Of a DNA stretch of 64,000 bases, positions 1 to 8,751 are shown piece after piece. How positions within the stretch are numbered: the first letter of the stretch is position 1; every line of letters begins with the position of its first letter. Source of the stretch: Vulcaniibacterium thermophilum (GTDB lineage: Bacteria; Pseudomonadota; Gammaproteobacteria; Xanthomonadales; Xanthomonadaceae). The notes under the pieces were generated by a model. That model worked only from the letters and a program-made list of their open reading frames with translations, was not told the DNA's origin and searched no databases. A program made the translations under genes and the position numbers. The stretch lies in assembly GCF_007923255.1 (NCBI RefSeq), contig NZ_VOHJ01000006.1:52216-116215 (forward strand), read 5' to 3'.

Positions 1-875
1 CGACGCCAACGCGCCAGGATGCGCTCGCGCACGGCACGGAAGCAGGCGACGCCGGCGTCGGCCGGCATCGCGTACTCGCATTCCTCGAACAGGTGCGGCA
101 GGCCGCTGTGGGTCGGAATGAGCTGGTGCGCGTAACCGCCGCGGCGTTCCAGCAGGCGCGCGTACGGCAGATCGCGCGTGCCGCCGCCGACCGGGTTGAC
201 CAGCCGCAGCTTGACATCGTCGCGCCGCGGGTACCAGTAGAAGTCGAAGCTGTAGTTGTGCGCGGCGAGTTCGTCCAGATGCGCGAGCGCGGCGTCGGTG
301 CTGGTCGCGTACTCGCGCCGCTCGACGTCGAACGCCGGGACCAGCGCCAGGCGCAGCTCGGTGAAGATGCCCAAGGCGCCGAGCGCCACGCGCGCGGCGC
401 GCAGGCGCTCGACGTCGGTGGCATCGATCTCGCGCACCTGCCCGCGCCCGTCCACCAGGCGCGCGCCGATCAGCATCTGCGAGAGGTTGTGCAGCCGGCG
501 CCCGCTGCCGTGCGTGCCGGTGCCGATCGCGCCGCCGATCGTCTGGGTGGCGACGTCGCCGTAGTTCGGCAGCGCGAGGTCATGCTCGTAAAGCAGGCGG
601 CCGAGCTCCTCCAACGTCGTCCCGGGAAGCACACGCGCCTCGCAGCGCGTGCGATCCGCCTCGATCACGCCGGACAGGCGCTCGAGCGTCACCAGCACGT
701 CGGGACCGACCAGGATGCCGTTCGACGAGTGCCCGCTGCCCACCACCCGGACGCTCCGGCCCTGCGCGTTCGCCTCGCGCACCACGACCGCGATCTCGTC
801 CTCGCTGTGCGCCCGGACGCGACGCGCCGGAGAGAAGCGAACGCTGCCCGACCAGTTGCGCCACGCCTCGCCCAT
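1..875 (-). CDS. FAD-linked aldonolactone oxidase-like protein (3' end outside window)
   Basis: Reading from an ATG at 875 towards position 1 gives about 291 residues with no stop; the C-terminal part lies beyond the left edge. The N-terminus has the VAO-type FAD-binding fold: the motif VVGSGHSSNGI (residues about 44-54), whose His is the usual covalent flavin attachment site, then IGGAIGTGTHGSG for the FAD pyrophosphate. Later residues (YSFDFYWYPRRDDVKLR) resemble the ALO domain of L-gulonolactone / D-arabinono-1,4-lactone oxidases, which oxidise sugar lactones with O2. It starts 3 nt after the stop of the ASRT-like gene, so the two are almost certainly one operon. The exact substrate cannot be told from sequence; some relatives act as alditol oxidases or dehydrogenases. 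Confidence 0.85.
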   Translation of the reverse strand, partial: MGEAWRNWSGSVRFSPARRVRAHSEDEIAVVVREANAQGRSVRVVGSGHSSNGILVGPDVLVTLERLSGVIEADRTRCEARVLPGTTLEELGRLLYEHDLALPNYGDVATQTIGGAIGTGTHGSGRRLHNLSQMLIGARLVDGRGQVREIDATDVERLRAARVALGALGIFTELRLALVPAFDVERREYATSTDAALAHLDELAAHNYSFDFYWYPRRDDVKLRLVNPVGGGTRDLPYARLLERRGGYAHQLIPTHSGLPHLFEECEYAMPADAGVACFRAVRERILARWR

Positions 876-878
876 CGG

Positions 879-1256
879 TCAATCGCACGGGAACGCGATC
901 GTCGTCATCAGCGCGTTCTCGGCCTGACGCGAATCGAGCCGGGTGTGCTGCACCACGATCGGCACGTCGCTCTCGATCACGCTCGCGTAGGGCGTATCGC
1001 GCGGGATCGGCTCCGGATCCTTCAGTTCGTTGAAGCGCAGATGCCGGGTCCTTCTCGCCTGCACGTTGACGGTGTAGGGGCCGGCCGGCTCGCGATCCTC
1101 GAAATAGACCATCAGGCGCACCAGCGCGTCGCGGTCGCCGGTGTTGAGGATGCAGCAGGTCTCGTGGCTTTCCAGTTCCGGCTTGGGCCCGGTGCTGCGG
1201 CCGGGAATGTACCCCTCGGCGATGGCCCAGCGCCTGCGTCCGAGCGGCTCGGTCAT
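879..1256 (-). CDS. ASRT-family protein (sensory rhodopsin transducer-like)
   Basis: A 125-residue protein, the length typical of the Anabaena sensory rhodopsin transducer (ASRT) family. Recognisable family segments are RRWAIAEGYIPGRSTGP near the N-terminus, LNTGDRDA, VYFEDREPAGPY, RTRHLRFNELKDPEPIPRDT and VPIVVQHTRLDSRQAENAL near the C-terminus. The family folds as a small beta-sandwich tetramer; apart from the cyanobacterial rhodopsin partner, its members are thought to bind small molecules such as sugars. No rhodopsin gene is visible here. The immediate downstream partner is a sugar-lactone-oxidase-like flavoprotein, which fits a sugar-related role better than phototaxis. Family assignment is strong; function is inference. 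Confidence 0.88.
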   Translation of the reverse strand: MTEPLGRRRWAIAEGYIPGRSTGPKPELESHETCCILNTGDRDALVRLMVYFEDREPAGPYTVNVQARRTRHLRFNELKDPEPIPRDTPYASVIESDVPIVVQHTRLDSRQAENALMTTIAFPCD

Positions 1257-1613
1257 GCGTACCTCCTGCGGCGGTCGTCCGCCTCGACACTAGGCGCGCG
1301 CACGCGAATGCGCCGTGAGCCCGCGCGTGGGTGCGGCGCCGCTGCCGAGCGCACGGTCGTGCCGCGCCGCCGGAATCGCGGCCGGCGATGTCCGGCCATC
1401 CCCCGGCGTGGGGTTCACGTTCGCGCGTTCCGCAGGCGCTGTCGCGAAGCGGCGCGGCGGTCGCTTCGCGCCTGCGGCGTCCGCCCCTCGCTGCGGACGG
1501 GGCGGGCCGCGGGGGATCCCGGCGTCGTCCCGACGAGGCGCGGAAAGGAGCCACGATCCTCACGGCCGGCGCAGCTTCGGCACAATGACGCCCTCCCACT
1601 GCGACGCCGTCCG
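1257..1613. other. Intergenic region between divergent ASRT-like gene and thiD
   Basis: This 357-bp stretch must carry divergent promoters for the ASRT-like operon (minus) and thiD (plus). I see no convincing coding frame and no TPP-riboswitch core before thiD. The only oddity is an imperfect 29-nt tandem repeat (ATGACGCCCTCC at 1585 and again at 1614); the second copy is the thiD start codon, and the first opens a 10-codon frame that stops at once. Confidence 0.5.
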
Positions 1614-2423
1614 ATGACGCCCTCCGACTTCCCATGCGCGCTCACCATCGCCGGCTCCGACTCCGGCGGCGGCGCGGGCATCCAGGCCGATCTGAAGACC
1701 TTCGCCGCGCACGGCGTCCACGGCCTGAGCGCGATCGCGGCGCTGACCGCCCAGCACACGCGCGCCGTGAACGCGGTGCACGTGCCCGATGCGCGCTTCC
1801 TGCGCGCGCAGATCGACGCGTGTTTCGACGACTTCGCGATCGGCGCGGTGAAGCTGGGCATGCTCGCCACCGCCGGGATCATCCACGCGGTCGCCGACGC
1901 GCTCGAACATCACCGCCCGCCGGCGCTGGTACTCGATCCCGTGATGGTCGCGACCTCCGGCGCTCGCCTGCTCGAAACCGAGGCGCTCGAGGCCCTGCGG
2001 CACCGGCTGCTGCCGATGGCGACCGTGGTCACGCCGAACCTGCCCGAAGCGTCGCTGCTGCTGGGACGCGAGATCCGCAGCGTGGCGGCGATGCACGAGG
2101 CGGTTTCGGCGCTGCGCGGACTCGGCGCGCACGCGGTGCTGCTGAAGGGCGGCCATCTGGACGAGGGCGAGGAGGTCGTCGATCTGATCGGCGTCGATGC
2201 GACCGTGCGCGAAATCCGGCATCGCCGGCTGGCGGTGCGGGCGCACGGCACCGGCTGCACGCTCGCCTCGGCGGTCGCGGCGCAACTGTGCCGGGGCCGC
2301 ACGCTGATCGAGGCCTGCCGCCTCGCAGGCGACTACGTGCACCGCGGGTTGCTGTCGGGCTATCGACCTGGACGCAGCGACGTGCTGGTGCTCGACCACT
2401 TCGGGGCGGCGCCCGATGCGTGA
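1614..2423 (+). CDS. thiD: Hydroxymethylpyrimidine/phosphomethylpyrimidine kinase
   Basis: A 269-residue ribokinase-fold enzyme that phosphorylates HMP and then HMP-phosphate to HMP-PP, the pyrimidine half of thiamine. The N-terminus [20 protein letters not shown] carries the substrate-binding signature of ThiD. The central segment [19 protein letters not shown] and the C-terminal anion-hole motif [14 protein letters not shown], with the catalytic Cys typical of the family, are all present. Length is normal. The ATG at 1614 is chosen because it sits right before the conserved N-terminus; the upstream frame is non-homologous. The last 8 nt overlap the following hydrolase gene, suggesting translational coupling. 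Confidence 0.95.
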   Translation: MTPSDFPCALTIAGSDSGGGAGIQADLKTFAAHGVHGLSAIAALTAQHTRAVNAVHVPDARFLRAQIDACFDDFAIGAVKLGMLATAGIIHAVADALEHHRPPALVLDPVMVATSGARLLETEALEALRHRLLPMATVVTPNLPEASLLLGREIRSVAAMHEAVSALRGLGAHAVLLKGGHLDEGEEVVDLIGVDATVREIRHRRLAVRAHGTGCTLASAVAAQLCRGRTLIEACRLAGDYVHRGLLSGYRPGRSDVLVLDHFGAAPDA

Positions 2424-3300
2424 GCATGCGCCCGCGCCGCTGGAGCTGGAGGCGAACGCAGGCCCGCATCGCTGGCGTCTCATCGCCCGCGTCCCCGCCT
2501 CACCCGCAGGCGCGCTGTTCTGGCTGCCCGCATTGGGCGTCGCCGCCCGCCATTACCTGCCCTTCGCCGATGCCCTCGCCACCCGCGGCATCGCCGTGTT
2601 CGTGCACGAGTGGCGTGGGCTCGGTACCAGCAACCTGCGTGCCGGCCGCCAGTGCGACTGGGGATATCCGGCAGTGCTGCTGGAGGACATTCCGGCGTCG
2701 CTGCAGGCGATCGAGCGTGCCGGCTTCGCACTCTCGCATCTGGGCGGGCACAGTCTCGGTGGGCAACTGGCCTGCTGCACGCTCGCGCTGTGGCATGCCG
2801 GCCGAACGAGCCCACAGGCGCCGCCTCACGGGCTATGGCTGGTCGCGAGCGGCGCGCCCTACTGGCGCGCTTTCCCGCCGCCGCTGCGTTACGGTCTGCC
2901 GCTCGCCTACCGCTTCCTCCCCTGGCTTGCCCAACGCGTCGGCGCGCTGCCCGGCCGCCTGCTGGCCTTCGGCGGCAACGAAGCGCGGACGCTGATCCGC
3001 GACTGGGCACGCACCGGCCTCAGCGGCCGCTACGCCGCCGAAGGCATCCCCGACGATCTCGAGGCCGGCATGGCCCCGCTGTCCCCGCACGTGGTCGGCA
3101 TCGTCCTGCGCCGCGACCGGCTGGCACCACGCTCCTCGCTCGACTACCTGCTCGACAAGCTCCCGCGCGCGCGGCGCACGATCGTCGAGCTGGACGGCGA
3201 TACGCTCGGCACGCGAGCGGATCACTTCGCGTGGATGAAGCGGCCCGATGCGGTCGTCGACGGTCTGTTGTCGGCGCGCGCGGCGCCGGCGCTCGCCTGA
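2416..3300 (+). CDS. Alpha/beta hydrolase (COG4757-like)
   Basis: A 294-residue single-domain alpha/beta hydrolase. The nucleophile elbow GGHSLGGQLA lies at about residues 114-123 with Ser as the presumed nucleophile. FVHEWRGLGTSN shortly before it matches the strand and loop of the oxyanion region. A late Asp (ELDGDTLG) and His (RADHFAWMKRP) are candidates for the remaining triad residues. There is no signal peptide, so it should be cytoplasmic. It overlaps thiD by 8 nt, implying co-transcription, but nothing ties it to thiamine synthesis. The substrate is unknown; an esterase or lipase-like activity is the general family expectation. Confidence 0.85.
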   Translation: MREHAPAPLELEANAGPHRWRLIARVPASPAGALFWLPALGVAARHYLPFADALATRGIAVFVHEWRGLGTSNLRAGRQCDWGYPAVLLEDIPASLQAIERAGFALSHLGGHSLGGQLACCTLALWHAGRTSPQAPPHGLWLVASGAPYWRAFPPPLRYGLPLAYRFLPWLAQRVGALPGRLLAFGGNEARTLIRDWARTGLSGRYAAEGIPDDLEAGMAPLSPHVVGIVLRRDRLAPRSSLDYLLDKLPRARRTIVELDGDTLGTRADHFAWMKRPDAVVDGLLSARAAPALA

Positions 3301-3925
3301 GCACCGCGACATGCCGCCCGGTTGGCGACGGAAGCGGATACGGCGCTGTTCGCCTGTCCGCCCGAGGCTCCCCATCCGCATGCGGATCACCGGAAGGGCG
3401 GCTCGCCTCGGATCGGCTTCGCAGTCGCCGGCCGATCCAGCTCATGGCCTGCAACCGCTGCCGCGACAACGGGCAGCAGATGGCAGTCAGCACGCGCCGT
3501 GACGCTCCGCGGCGCGGCCGCCGCTTCCGGACAGGCGCCTGTCGCCCTCGCGCAGCCTCAGATACCTGGGCGCGGGCCGGACGAGGGGTCGGGGTGAGGG
3601 CGTACGCCGCAGGGGCATGGCTTCGTCGCATCGCGGCGGGACCAGTCCCGCCCTACGCCGCTGTAGAGACGCGTGACAGGCAGGCGCCTCATGACGCTCG
3701 CGCCCCCGCCCCGAACCGGTCCGCGTGCCGCACACGGAACGCACGCAGCGCCCAGCCGGTCAGCCATCCGCGTGGTGAAGAGAGCGCATCGCTCCGCCCT
3801 TTTCGACAACAGCCTCGCTAAAGACAGTCTTCACCATCCGCTGCGCTTCGCTTGGCAGGTTCCGAACGAGCGCCGCCCACCCGGTGGACGTGCCCGCCCC
3901 ACTGGCGCGTAAATGCGCCTCATCG
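3301..3925. other. Gene-free stretch at the T4SS boundary
   Basis: About 625 bp between the convergent hydrolase and virB6 genes. Every open frame is short, lacks a ribosome-binding site and has no recognisable motif. It contains one REP-like palindrome (3635-3652) and a low-complexity stretch (about 3578-3615) resembling the repeats near 23.8 kb. It may be decayed sequence marking the left edge of the secretion cluster; I found no copy of the tRNA-Arg 3' end here. Confidence 0.5.
3635..3652. repeat. REP-like palindrome
   Basis: GGCGGGAC-CA-GTCCCGCC is a perfect 8-bp-stem inverted repeat followed by CTAC. It is the same style of element as the GTAGGGCGGGT...ACCCGCC units of the array at 54.5-55.05 kb, so it is probably a single dispersed copy of that family. 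Confidence 0.6.
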
Positions 3926-5065
3926 CTATCCACGCTCGCGTCCCGTAAGGGGGGTGCTTGCCGGCGGCGGCTTTACCGTGTCCTCAGCACCGGGACGGAG
4001 ACCCGCGGCCGGCATGAGGATGCGCTCGGAGGGCCTGACCTCTCCGCGATCCACCGCATGGGCTCCAGTCGCGGAATAGCCGCGGAAGTTCGGCTCGCCA
4101 GGCCTTGACCCGACACTGCCATTGGCGGAACCAAACTGAGAATAGGGAGTGAACTGACCGAGCGTGCCCTGGAAAAAGCTGGCGGCCATCGGCGGGGCGG
4201 TAATGATCAGGACGGTCAAGATCAATCCCAGCCCCCCCTGCTGCAGCGCCAGACTGTTGATGCCTTCGGGGTTCGCGCCAAGAAACTTACCGGTCCAGAA
4301 CATGATCGACACAGCCAGCACCGCATCAAGCGCGATCGTCACCATCACACTCAGGACCGCCAACGAAAAGAGCGTCCCTACCGCGTACCACAACCAGCGA
4401 TGGAACAGTTGCTTGGTCTGCTCGAACAACAGGCACAAAACGAAGAAGGGGCCAAGCCCGACCACCAGAGCCATGGCGATCTTGTTCAACAGCAGCAACG
4501 CGCCTCCCGTGATGGCTGGCCCCGCGATGCCAATACCGGTGAACCACATATTGCGGTCCTTCTCCTGTTGAACTGCTTCGCTTCCTCCCGTGTGGAGCGA
4601 ATCGATGCTGCTGAGTGCCAACTGCATGTACCCAAGGCTTCGATCGATCTTCTTTTCCGTGTCGTCATCATCGCCGCTGACGACTTCGGCGATCTCCTCC
4701 TTCAGTCCCTCGGTGAGATATTCGGAAATGCTGTTTCCCGCGATCGAGAAAGTGGTTGCCGCCGTCACGATGAGCATCGCCCTCAAGGAATGAGTGACGA
4801 ACTGCATCATCGAGTCGCGACTTTGCCCGCTGACGATGCGGTAGCCCTGGATCATGATCCACAACGTCATGGCCGACAGCGCAACCCCGCCAACCCAGGT
4901 CATGGTTCGCGCCAACAGGTTTTCCTGGAACTCCTTCAGCTCATCGCTGATGAACGAGACCAGCTCGTGGAAGAACATGAGTTGGGATGCGTCGCTCAGC
5001 AACCCGGCTTTCGCCGGAAGCATCGACGAAAGGCCACCCAACGACGCAAGCAGATTCTGCTCCAT
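3926..5065 (-). CDS. virB6: T4SS inner-membrane channel protein VirB6
   Basis: About 379 residues. VirB6/TrbL proteins are polytopic inner-membrane components of the T4SS export channel. Several hydrophobic segments are visible: one after the N-terminal amphipathic region (TMTWVGGVALSAMTLWIMI), then ITGGALLLLNKIAMALVVGL plus GPFFVLCLLF, then GTLFSLAVLSVMVTIALDAV, then GLILTVLIITAPPMAASFF. The C-terminal 75 residues form a Gly/Pro-rich hydrophilic tail. I chose the ATG at 5065 because AGGTGAG lies 8 nt upstream; an in-frame GTG at 5077 is the alternative. It is the last gene of the virB operon, 28 nt after virB5. This part of the cluster looks slightly richer in A/T than neighbouring genes. 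Confidence 0.85.
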   Translation of the reverse strand: MEQNLLASLGGLSSMLPAKAGLLSDASQLMFFHELVSFISDELKEFQENLLARTMTWVGGVALSAMTLWIMIQGYRIVSGQSRDSMMQFVTHSLRAMLIVTAATTFSIAGNSISEYLTEGLKEEIAEVVSGDDDDTEKKIDRSLGYMQLALSSIDSLHTGGSEAVQQEKDRNMWFTGIGIAGPAITGGALLLLNKIAMALVVGLGPFFVLCLLFEQTKQLFHRWLWYAVGTLFSLAVLSVMVTIALDAVLAVSIMFWTGKFLGANPEGINSLALQQGGLGLILTVLIITAPPMAASFFQGTLGQFTPYSQFGSANGSVGSRPGEPNFRGYSATGAHAVDRGEVRPSERILMPAAGLRPGAEDTVKPPPASTPLTGRERG

Positions 5066-5093
5066 AGGAAAGCTCACCTGAGTGATGCCCTGA

Positions 5094-5909
5094 TCAACGT
5101 TCTCTCCTCCGCGCCTTTTGCAGCGCCATCCTCAGCGTGGCGCCCTGCGCAACCGTACCGAGCACGGCCTTCTTGCCGCGCATGGCGGCCTGCGCAAGCC
5201 GCTGCTGCTCCTGATTCAGCAGGTCCAGGTAGGCGTCGTACGCTGCCATGGATGCCTGCCAGAACTGGAGGTCCTGCTGCAGCCGGCCGACAAAACGGTT
5301 GACGTCGTTGTTGCTGCCCTCGATGTTGCCTTGGGTGTTACTCAACAGCCGCCGGGCCTCGATCAACCTCCACTCGGCCTCCACCTTCTGAAGGTGTTTC
5401 AGGATCTTGATGGTCTCGTTGAACTTCTTGTTCCGGGTGACCACGATCTGCCGACAGACGTTGACCTGCTGCGGACCGATCTCGCCATCGAGATCCGCCT
5501 TGAGCCAGCTCAACGCAATCGATGCGAGCGACCCGCCCTGCGGATCGCAATCCTCGATGCCGTAGGTCTCGTCACGCTCCTCGAGCAGGACGCCCTTGCC
5601 ATGCATCTGCCCGACGAAGGCTTGCAGTGCGAACAGCTGCTGCCTCATATGCTGGTACGTCTGCACCCAGCGTCGCGCCTGCTGGGCATACTCGGCGTAG
5701 TCCTGGTATCGCTGCTGGTACGTGTTGAGCTGATTGAGGATGCTTTGAAACAGATTCGGCCCGATCTCGATGACACTCATGGTGTACGCCCGCGGCGCGG
5801 TGACCCATAGTCCGAGCGCAGTGGCCAGCAGAAGCGCACCCAGCTTCCGTCGCCGAACCGGCACGCCCGCTCGGGCGTGGACTGCTTCCCTACAGCCAAG
5901 GTTTTTCAT
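5094..5909 (-). CDS. virB5: T4SS minor pilus protein VirB5-like
   Basis: 271 residues with a basic n-region (VRRRKLG) and a hydrophobic core (ALLLATALGLWVTAPRAYT) giving a signal peptide of about 43 residues, so it should be exported. The mature part is mostly helical and Gln-rich (LNQLNTYQQRYQDYAEYAQQ), as in VirB5 minor pilins, which tip the T4SS pilus. Two cysteines (EDCDPQ and VNVCRQ) could form a disulfide in the periplasm. The start has a perfect AGGAGG spaced 7 nt from the ATG. It lies 12 nt after virB4 and just before virB6, the usual place for VirB5. Assignment rests on position and architecture more than on a motif. Confidence 0.75.
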   Translation of the reverse strand: MKNLGCREAVHARAGVPVRRRKLGALLLATALGLWVTAPRAYTMSVIEIGPNLFQSILNQLNTYQQRYQDYAEYAQQARRWVQTYQHMRQQLFALQAFVGQMHGKGVLLEERDETYGIEDCDPQGGSLASIALSWLKADLDGEIGPQQVNVCRQIVVTRNKKFNETIKILKHLQKVEAEWRLIEARRLLSNTQGNIEGSNNDVNRFVGRLQQDLQFWQASMAAYDAYLDLLNQEQQRLAQAAMRGKKAVLGTVAQGATLRMALQKARRRER

Positions 5910-5921
5910 GATGTCCTCCTT

Positions 5922-8378
5922 TCAGTCGTTCCGGGCCAATGTGGCCGTTGCGGGCTGCAGGCCCTTGCCGGAGCCTTTGCGATTCCGATAGAACTCGCTG
6001 AGCCACTGCTCGGGGCGCAGTTCATCGGACGTGGTGCCCAGTGCGCGCGCTTGCTGTTCCAGAACCCGATGCATGATCTCGATGTTGTCGGTCGACGCCG
6101 AGATGACCGCCAGATAGTCGTCGAGGCCGCGCAGGTTGAGCTGGCAGACCGTGGAGCCGTGGCCCTGTTTGACCAGGAAGCAACGCGAGCGCTCGTCGAG
6201 GTTCTTCACTACCTGGTATTCCGCCTCCGTGAGCTTCAGGCCGTCGACGTAGTCGTCGCGGCTGGCATTCGGGTTCGGAAGCAGGATCATCGTGGCCGTC
6301 TGTTCGACCAGCGCCGCGGCGATGTCGCTACGCAGCGCATCCTCCGGGCTTTGGGTGGCGAAGATGCCCAGACCGTTCTGCTTGCGGATGGTCTTCTGCT
6401 TGTTCTTGGCGAACTCCTTCAACCCGCCGCCGCCGTCGAGAATCTTCCAGAACTCGTCCATGACGTAGATCAGCGGGCGCCCGTCGATCAGCTCCTCCAG
6501 ACGGTGCAGGAGGTAATTGATGACCGGCACTCGGACCTCGGGGTTGTCGATCACATCCGTATAGTCGAAGCCGATGATCGGCGCGCGTTCGAGATCGATC
6601 GTGTCGACCGGGTTGTCGAACACCCAGCCGAGCGAATTGCCCGCCGTCCACTTGCGCAGCCGCGAGAAAAGCCCGTCGTCGCCCATGTTGGGCAGGCTTT
6701 TCTGGAAGTTGGTCATGCTGCGCAGATGCATCGGCGTGTCGAGAATGCTCTCGACCGCGCGGAAGATGTCCTCCTCCTCCCGCGCGGTATAGACCGTCTT
6801 GCCGGCCAACACCTTGATCAGGTCCGCGAGGAACTGGACGTTCGCCTCGTTACGCTCGCACTGGAACGGGTTGAAGCCGGTCGGTCTGCCGTTCTCCAGC
6901 GCCAGATAGTTGCCGCCGCAGGCGCGGACGAAGATCTCGGCGCCGCGGTCCTTGTCGAAGAAGAAGATCGTGGGCACCGGCGTGAGCTTCTGCGCCTGAC
7001 TGAGCAGGAAGTTGATCAGCGCGGTCTTGCCGGTGCCCGACTTGCCGATCACCATCGTGTTGCCGATCGCCTTCTCGCCCAGCGAGTCCTCGGCCGGATG
7101 GGTGGCATGGAAGTTGAAGTAGTACGGCTGACCGTTCGGGGTCTGCAGCGTGGTGATGCACTCGCCCCACGGATTGCGGTCCTTCTTTCCGGTGGCGAAG
7201 TTGTGCAGCGGGCACAGACCGAGGAAGTTGAGCGAACTTACATTCGCCAACCGCGTCCGATAGCGCCAATTGCCCGGCAATTGCGCGTAGAACGATGAGG
7301 CGACGGCGAGATCTTCCTTGGTCGAGACGAACCCGGCGTTCGATAGTTCCGCCCGTGCGGCGGCGACGTGCCGGGCGAGCTTCTCCTGGGCGTCCGCGTA
7401 CACCGCGAGGGTGCAGTGGTACTCGCCGAGCACGAAGTTGCCGGAGGCGAGTTGGTCCATCGCGTGATCGAGCTCGGCGATCTGGCTGACGGCCTTGTCG
7501 CCGGACGAGATCATCATGCCTTTGGTGCGATCCAGCACCTTGAGCGCATCCTGGCGACCCATGGGGCTGAACGAGTGCGTGAGGACGTACTCGAAATCGA
7601 GATACTTCAGGCCGTTGAGGATGCCGGGGTAAGTGCCGTCCGGATACTCCTTGAGGTTGAGCATCGCCCCGAAATGGTTGGTGCCGTTCGGGGTCCGGAT
7701 GACGAAGTCGCCGGTCTTGGCGGAGAACAGATGGCGGCTCACCGGCAGATAGCCGTACACCGGCGCATCCAGCACCGGGACCGGCTCGTCCACGCGATTG
7801 ATGACATAGCCGAAGAACTCCAGCGTCTCCGAAAAGACGATGCCGTTCTCCGCCTCGTACATGCCGAGCCGGCATGGGGCGTAGTCGCGAAGCACCGCCT
7901 CCACGTTTCCGGCAAGTTCCATCACCTTGGCGATGGCCTCGTCCTGCTGGGTCTTCAGCACGCCGAGATCGGACGAGCGCTCGACGAAGCCTTTGCCGGT
8001 CACCACCGGACGATAGATCAGCGTCAGATACAGCTCGTTCTGCATCAGCTTCTGTTCCGACAGCGATGCGAAGTAGGCGTCGGACAGCGCCTGGTTGAAT
8101 GGCTGCTCGAAGTGGCTGCGCACCTTCAGCCGCTGGCGGCGCCGCACGTCGTGCACCCAGAAGGCGACGTTGACGAAATCCGGCGCACGCAGCGTCTGCA
8201 GCAGGCGGTTGAACGTCTGGTGGCGATGCTCGATGTCCCATTCCTCGCGGCCCACGAACGGCAGCCCTTCCAACCTCCAGACGAGCAGGAAGTCCCCACC
8301 GCGGGTCTTCACGACCGATGGCGAGACATGGGTGGAAAGCGGGACGAAGTCGCTGATGGGCGTGTCGGGGGTGAACAT
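5922..8378 (-). CDS. virB4: T4SS ATPase VirB4
   Basis: 818 residues, the large hexameric ATPase that powers assembly of the pilus and substrate transfer at the inner membrane. The N-terminal half matches the CagE/TrbE/VirB region. The C-terminal RecA-like domain has Walker A GKSGTGKT (about 445-452), Walker B YVMDEFWKIL, and downstream ATQSPEDALRS typical of VirB4. The ATG at 8378 (MFTPDTPISDF) is chosen; 42 further in-frame codons upstream overlap the end of virB3 and are poorly conserved in style. It lies 64 nt after virB3. No frameshift or missing motif is seen, so the system is probably powered and functional. Confidence 0.95.
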   Translation of the reverse strand: MFTPDTPISDFVPLSTHVSPSVVKTRGGDFLLVWRLEGLPFVGREEWDIEHRHQTFNRLLQTLRAPDFVNVAFWVHDVRRRQRLKVRSHFEQPFNQALSDAYFASLSEQKLMQNELYLTLIYRPVVTGKGFVERSSDLGVLKTQQDEAIAKVMELAGNVEAVLRDYAPCRLGMYEAENGIVFSETLEFFGYVINRVDEPVPVLDAPVYGYLPVSRHLFSAKTGDFVIRTPNGTNHFGAMLNLKEYPDGTYPGILNGLKYLDFEYVLTHSFSPMGRQDALKVLDRTKGMMISSGDKAVSQIAELDHAMDQLASGNFVLGEYHCTLAVYADAQEKLARHVAAARAELSNAGFVSTKEDLAVASSFYAQLPGNWRYRTRLANVSSLNFLGLCPLHNFATGKKDRNPWGECITTLQTPNGQPYYFNFHATHPAEDSLGEKAIGNTMVIGKSGTGKTALINFLLSQAQKLTPVPTIFFFDKDRGAEIFVRACGGNYLALENGRPTGFNPFQCERNEANVQFLADLIKVLAGKTVYTAREEEDIFRAVESILDTPMHLRSMTNFQKSLPNMGDDGLFSRLRKWTAGNSLGWVFDNPVDTIDLERAPIIGFDYTDVIDNPEVRVPVINYLLHRLEELIDGRPLIYVMDEFWKILDGGGGLKEFAKNKQKTIRKQNGLGIFATQSPEDALRSDIAAALVEQTATMILLPNPNASRDDYVDGLKLTEAEYQVVKNLDERSRCFLVKQGHGSTVCQLNLRGLDDYLAVISASTDNIEIMHRVLEQQARALGTTSDELRPEQWLSEFYRNRKGSGKGLQPATATLARND

Positions 8379-8442
8379 CGGTGTGGCCTGGAAAAGTGCG
8401 CCGGCCGCGGCGTCCTTGCGTGCGGCCGGCGCGAAACGCGTG

Positions 8443-8751
8443 TCAGTTCCGGCGCGCGGGACGCTGCCGGTACTCGTTCGGCGAGAACACCCACATGCCT
8501 CCATGCAGCCCGAGGTTGCGCACCCGCGCCCGGAACTGCCAGCGCAGGCCGAGCAACCGGAAGATCATCTCGTCGCGCCGTGCCATCTGACGCATGACGA
8601 AGATCACCACCGGAATCAGGCCGAGGAAGAACAGGTTGATGTAGAAGGCCAGCAGCAGGCAGCCTCCGGCACCGAAGAAGAACGGCACGTACGGCACGCC
8701 GAGGAACATCGCCGGCCGCGTGCAGCCCCGGAACATGACGTCCTTACGCAT
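8443..8751 (-). CDS. virB3: T4SS inner-membrane protein VirB3
   Basis: A 102-residue small membrane protein. The N-terminus MRKDVMFRGCTRPAMFLGVP is the classic VirB3 lead-in, followed by two closely spaced hydrophobic segments (VPFFFGAGGCLLLAFYINLF and LGLIPVVIFVMRQMA) and a basic cytoplasmic tail. VirB3 docks onto VirB4 and is needed for pilus assembly. Its ATG overlaps the last 8 nt of virB2, indicating translational coupling. Confidence 0.9.
   Translation of the reverse strand: MRKDVMFRGCTRPAMFLGVPYVPFFFGAGGCLLLAFYINLFFLGLIPVVIFVMRQMARRDEMIFRLLGLRWQFRARVRNLGLHGGMWVFSPNEYRQRPARRN

Noticed and set aside
1257..1613. TPP riboswitch upstream of thiD
   Set aside because: I looked for the conserved CTGAGA and ACCTGATCTGG-type core elements and did not see them.
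1585..1613. A leader peptide before thiD
   Set aside because: The ATG at 1585 opens only 10 codons out of frame with thiD; it is more simply explained by a short imperfect tandem repeat of the start region.
93..2423. A 776-codon plus-strand open frame covering the left end
   Set aside because: Only its last 269 codons (from 1614) are real (thiD). The rest runs antisense through the ASRT-like and oxidase genes and is low-complexity Arg/Ala text typical of GC-rich shadows.
3301..3925. An attachment-site copy of the tRNA-Arg 3' end or an integrase remnant
   Set aside because: No stretch matches the tRNA 3' sequence, and no tyrosine-recombinase motif is present in any frame.
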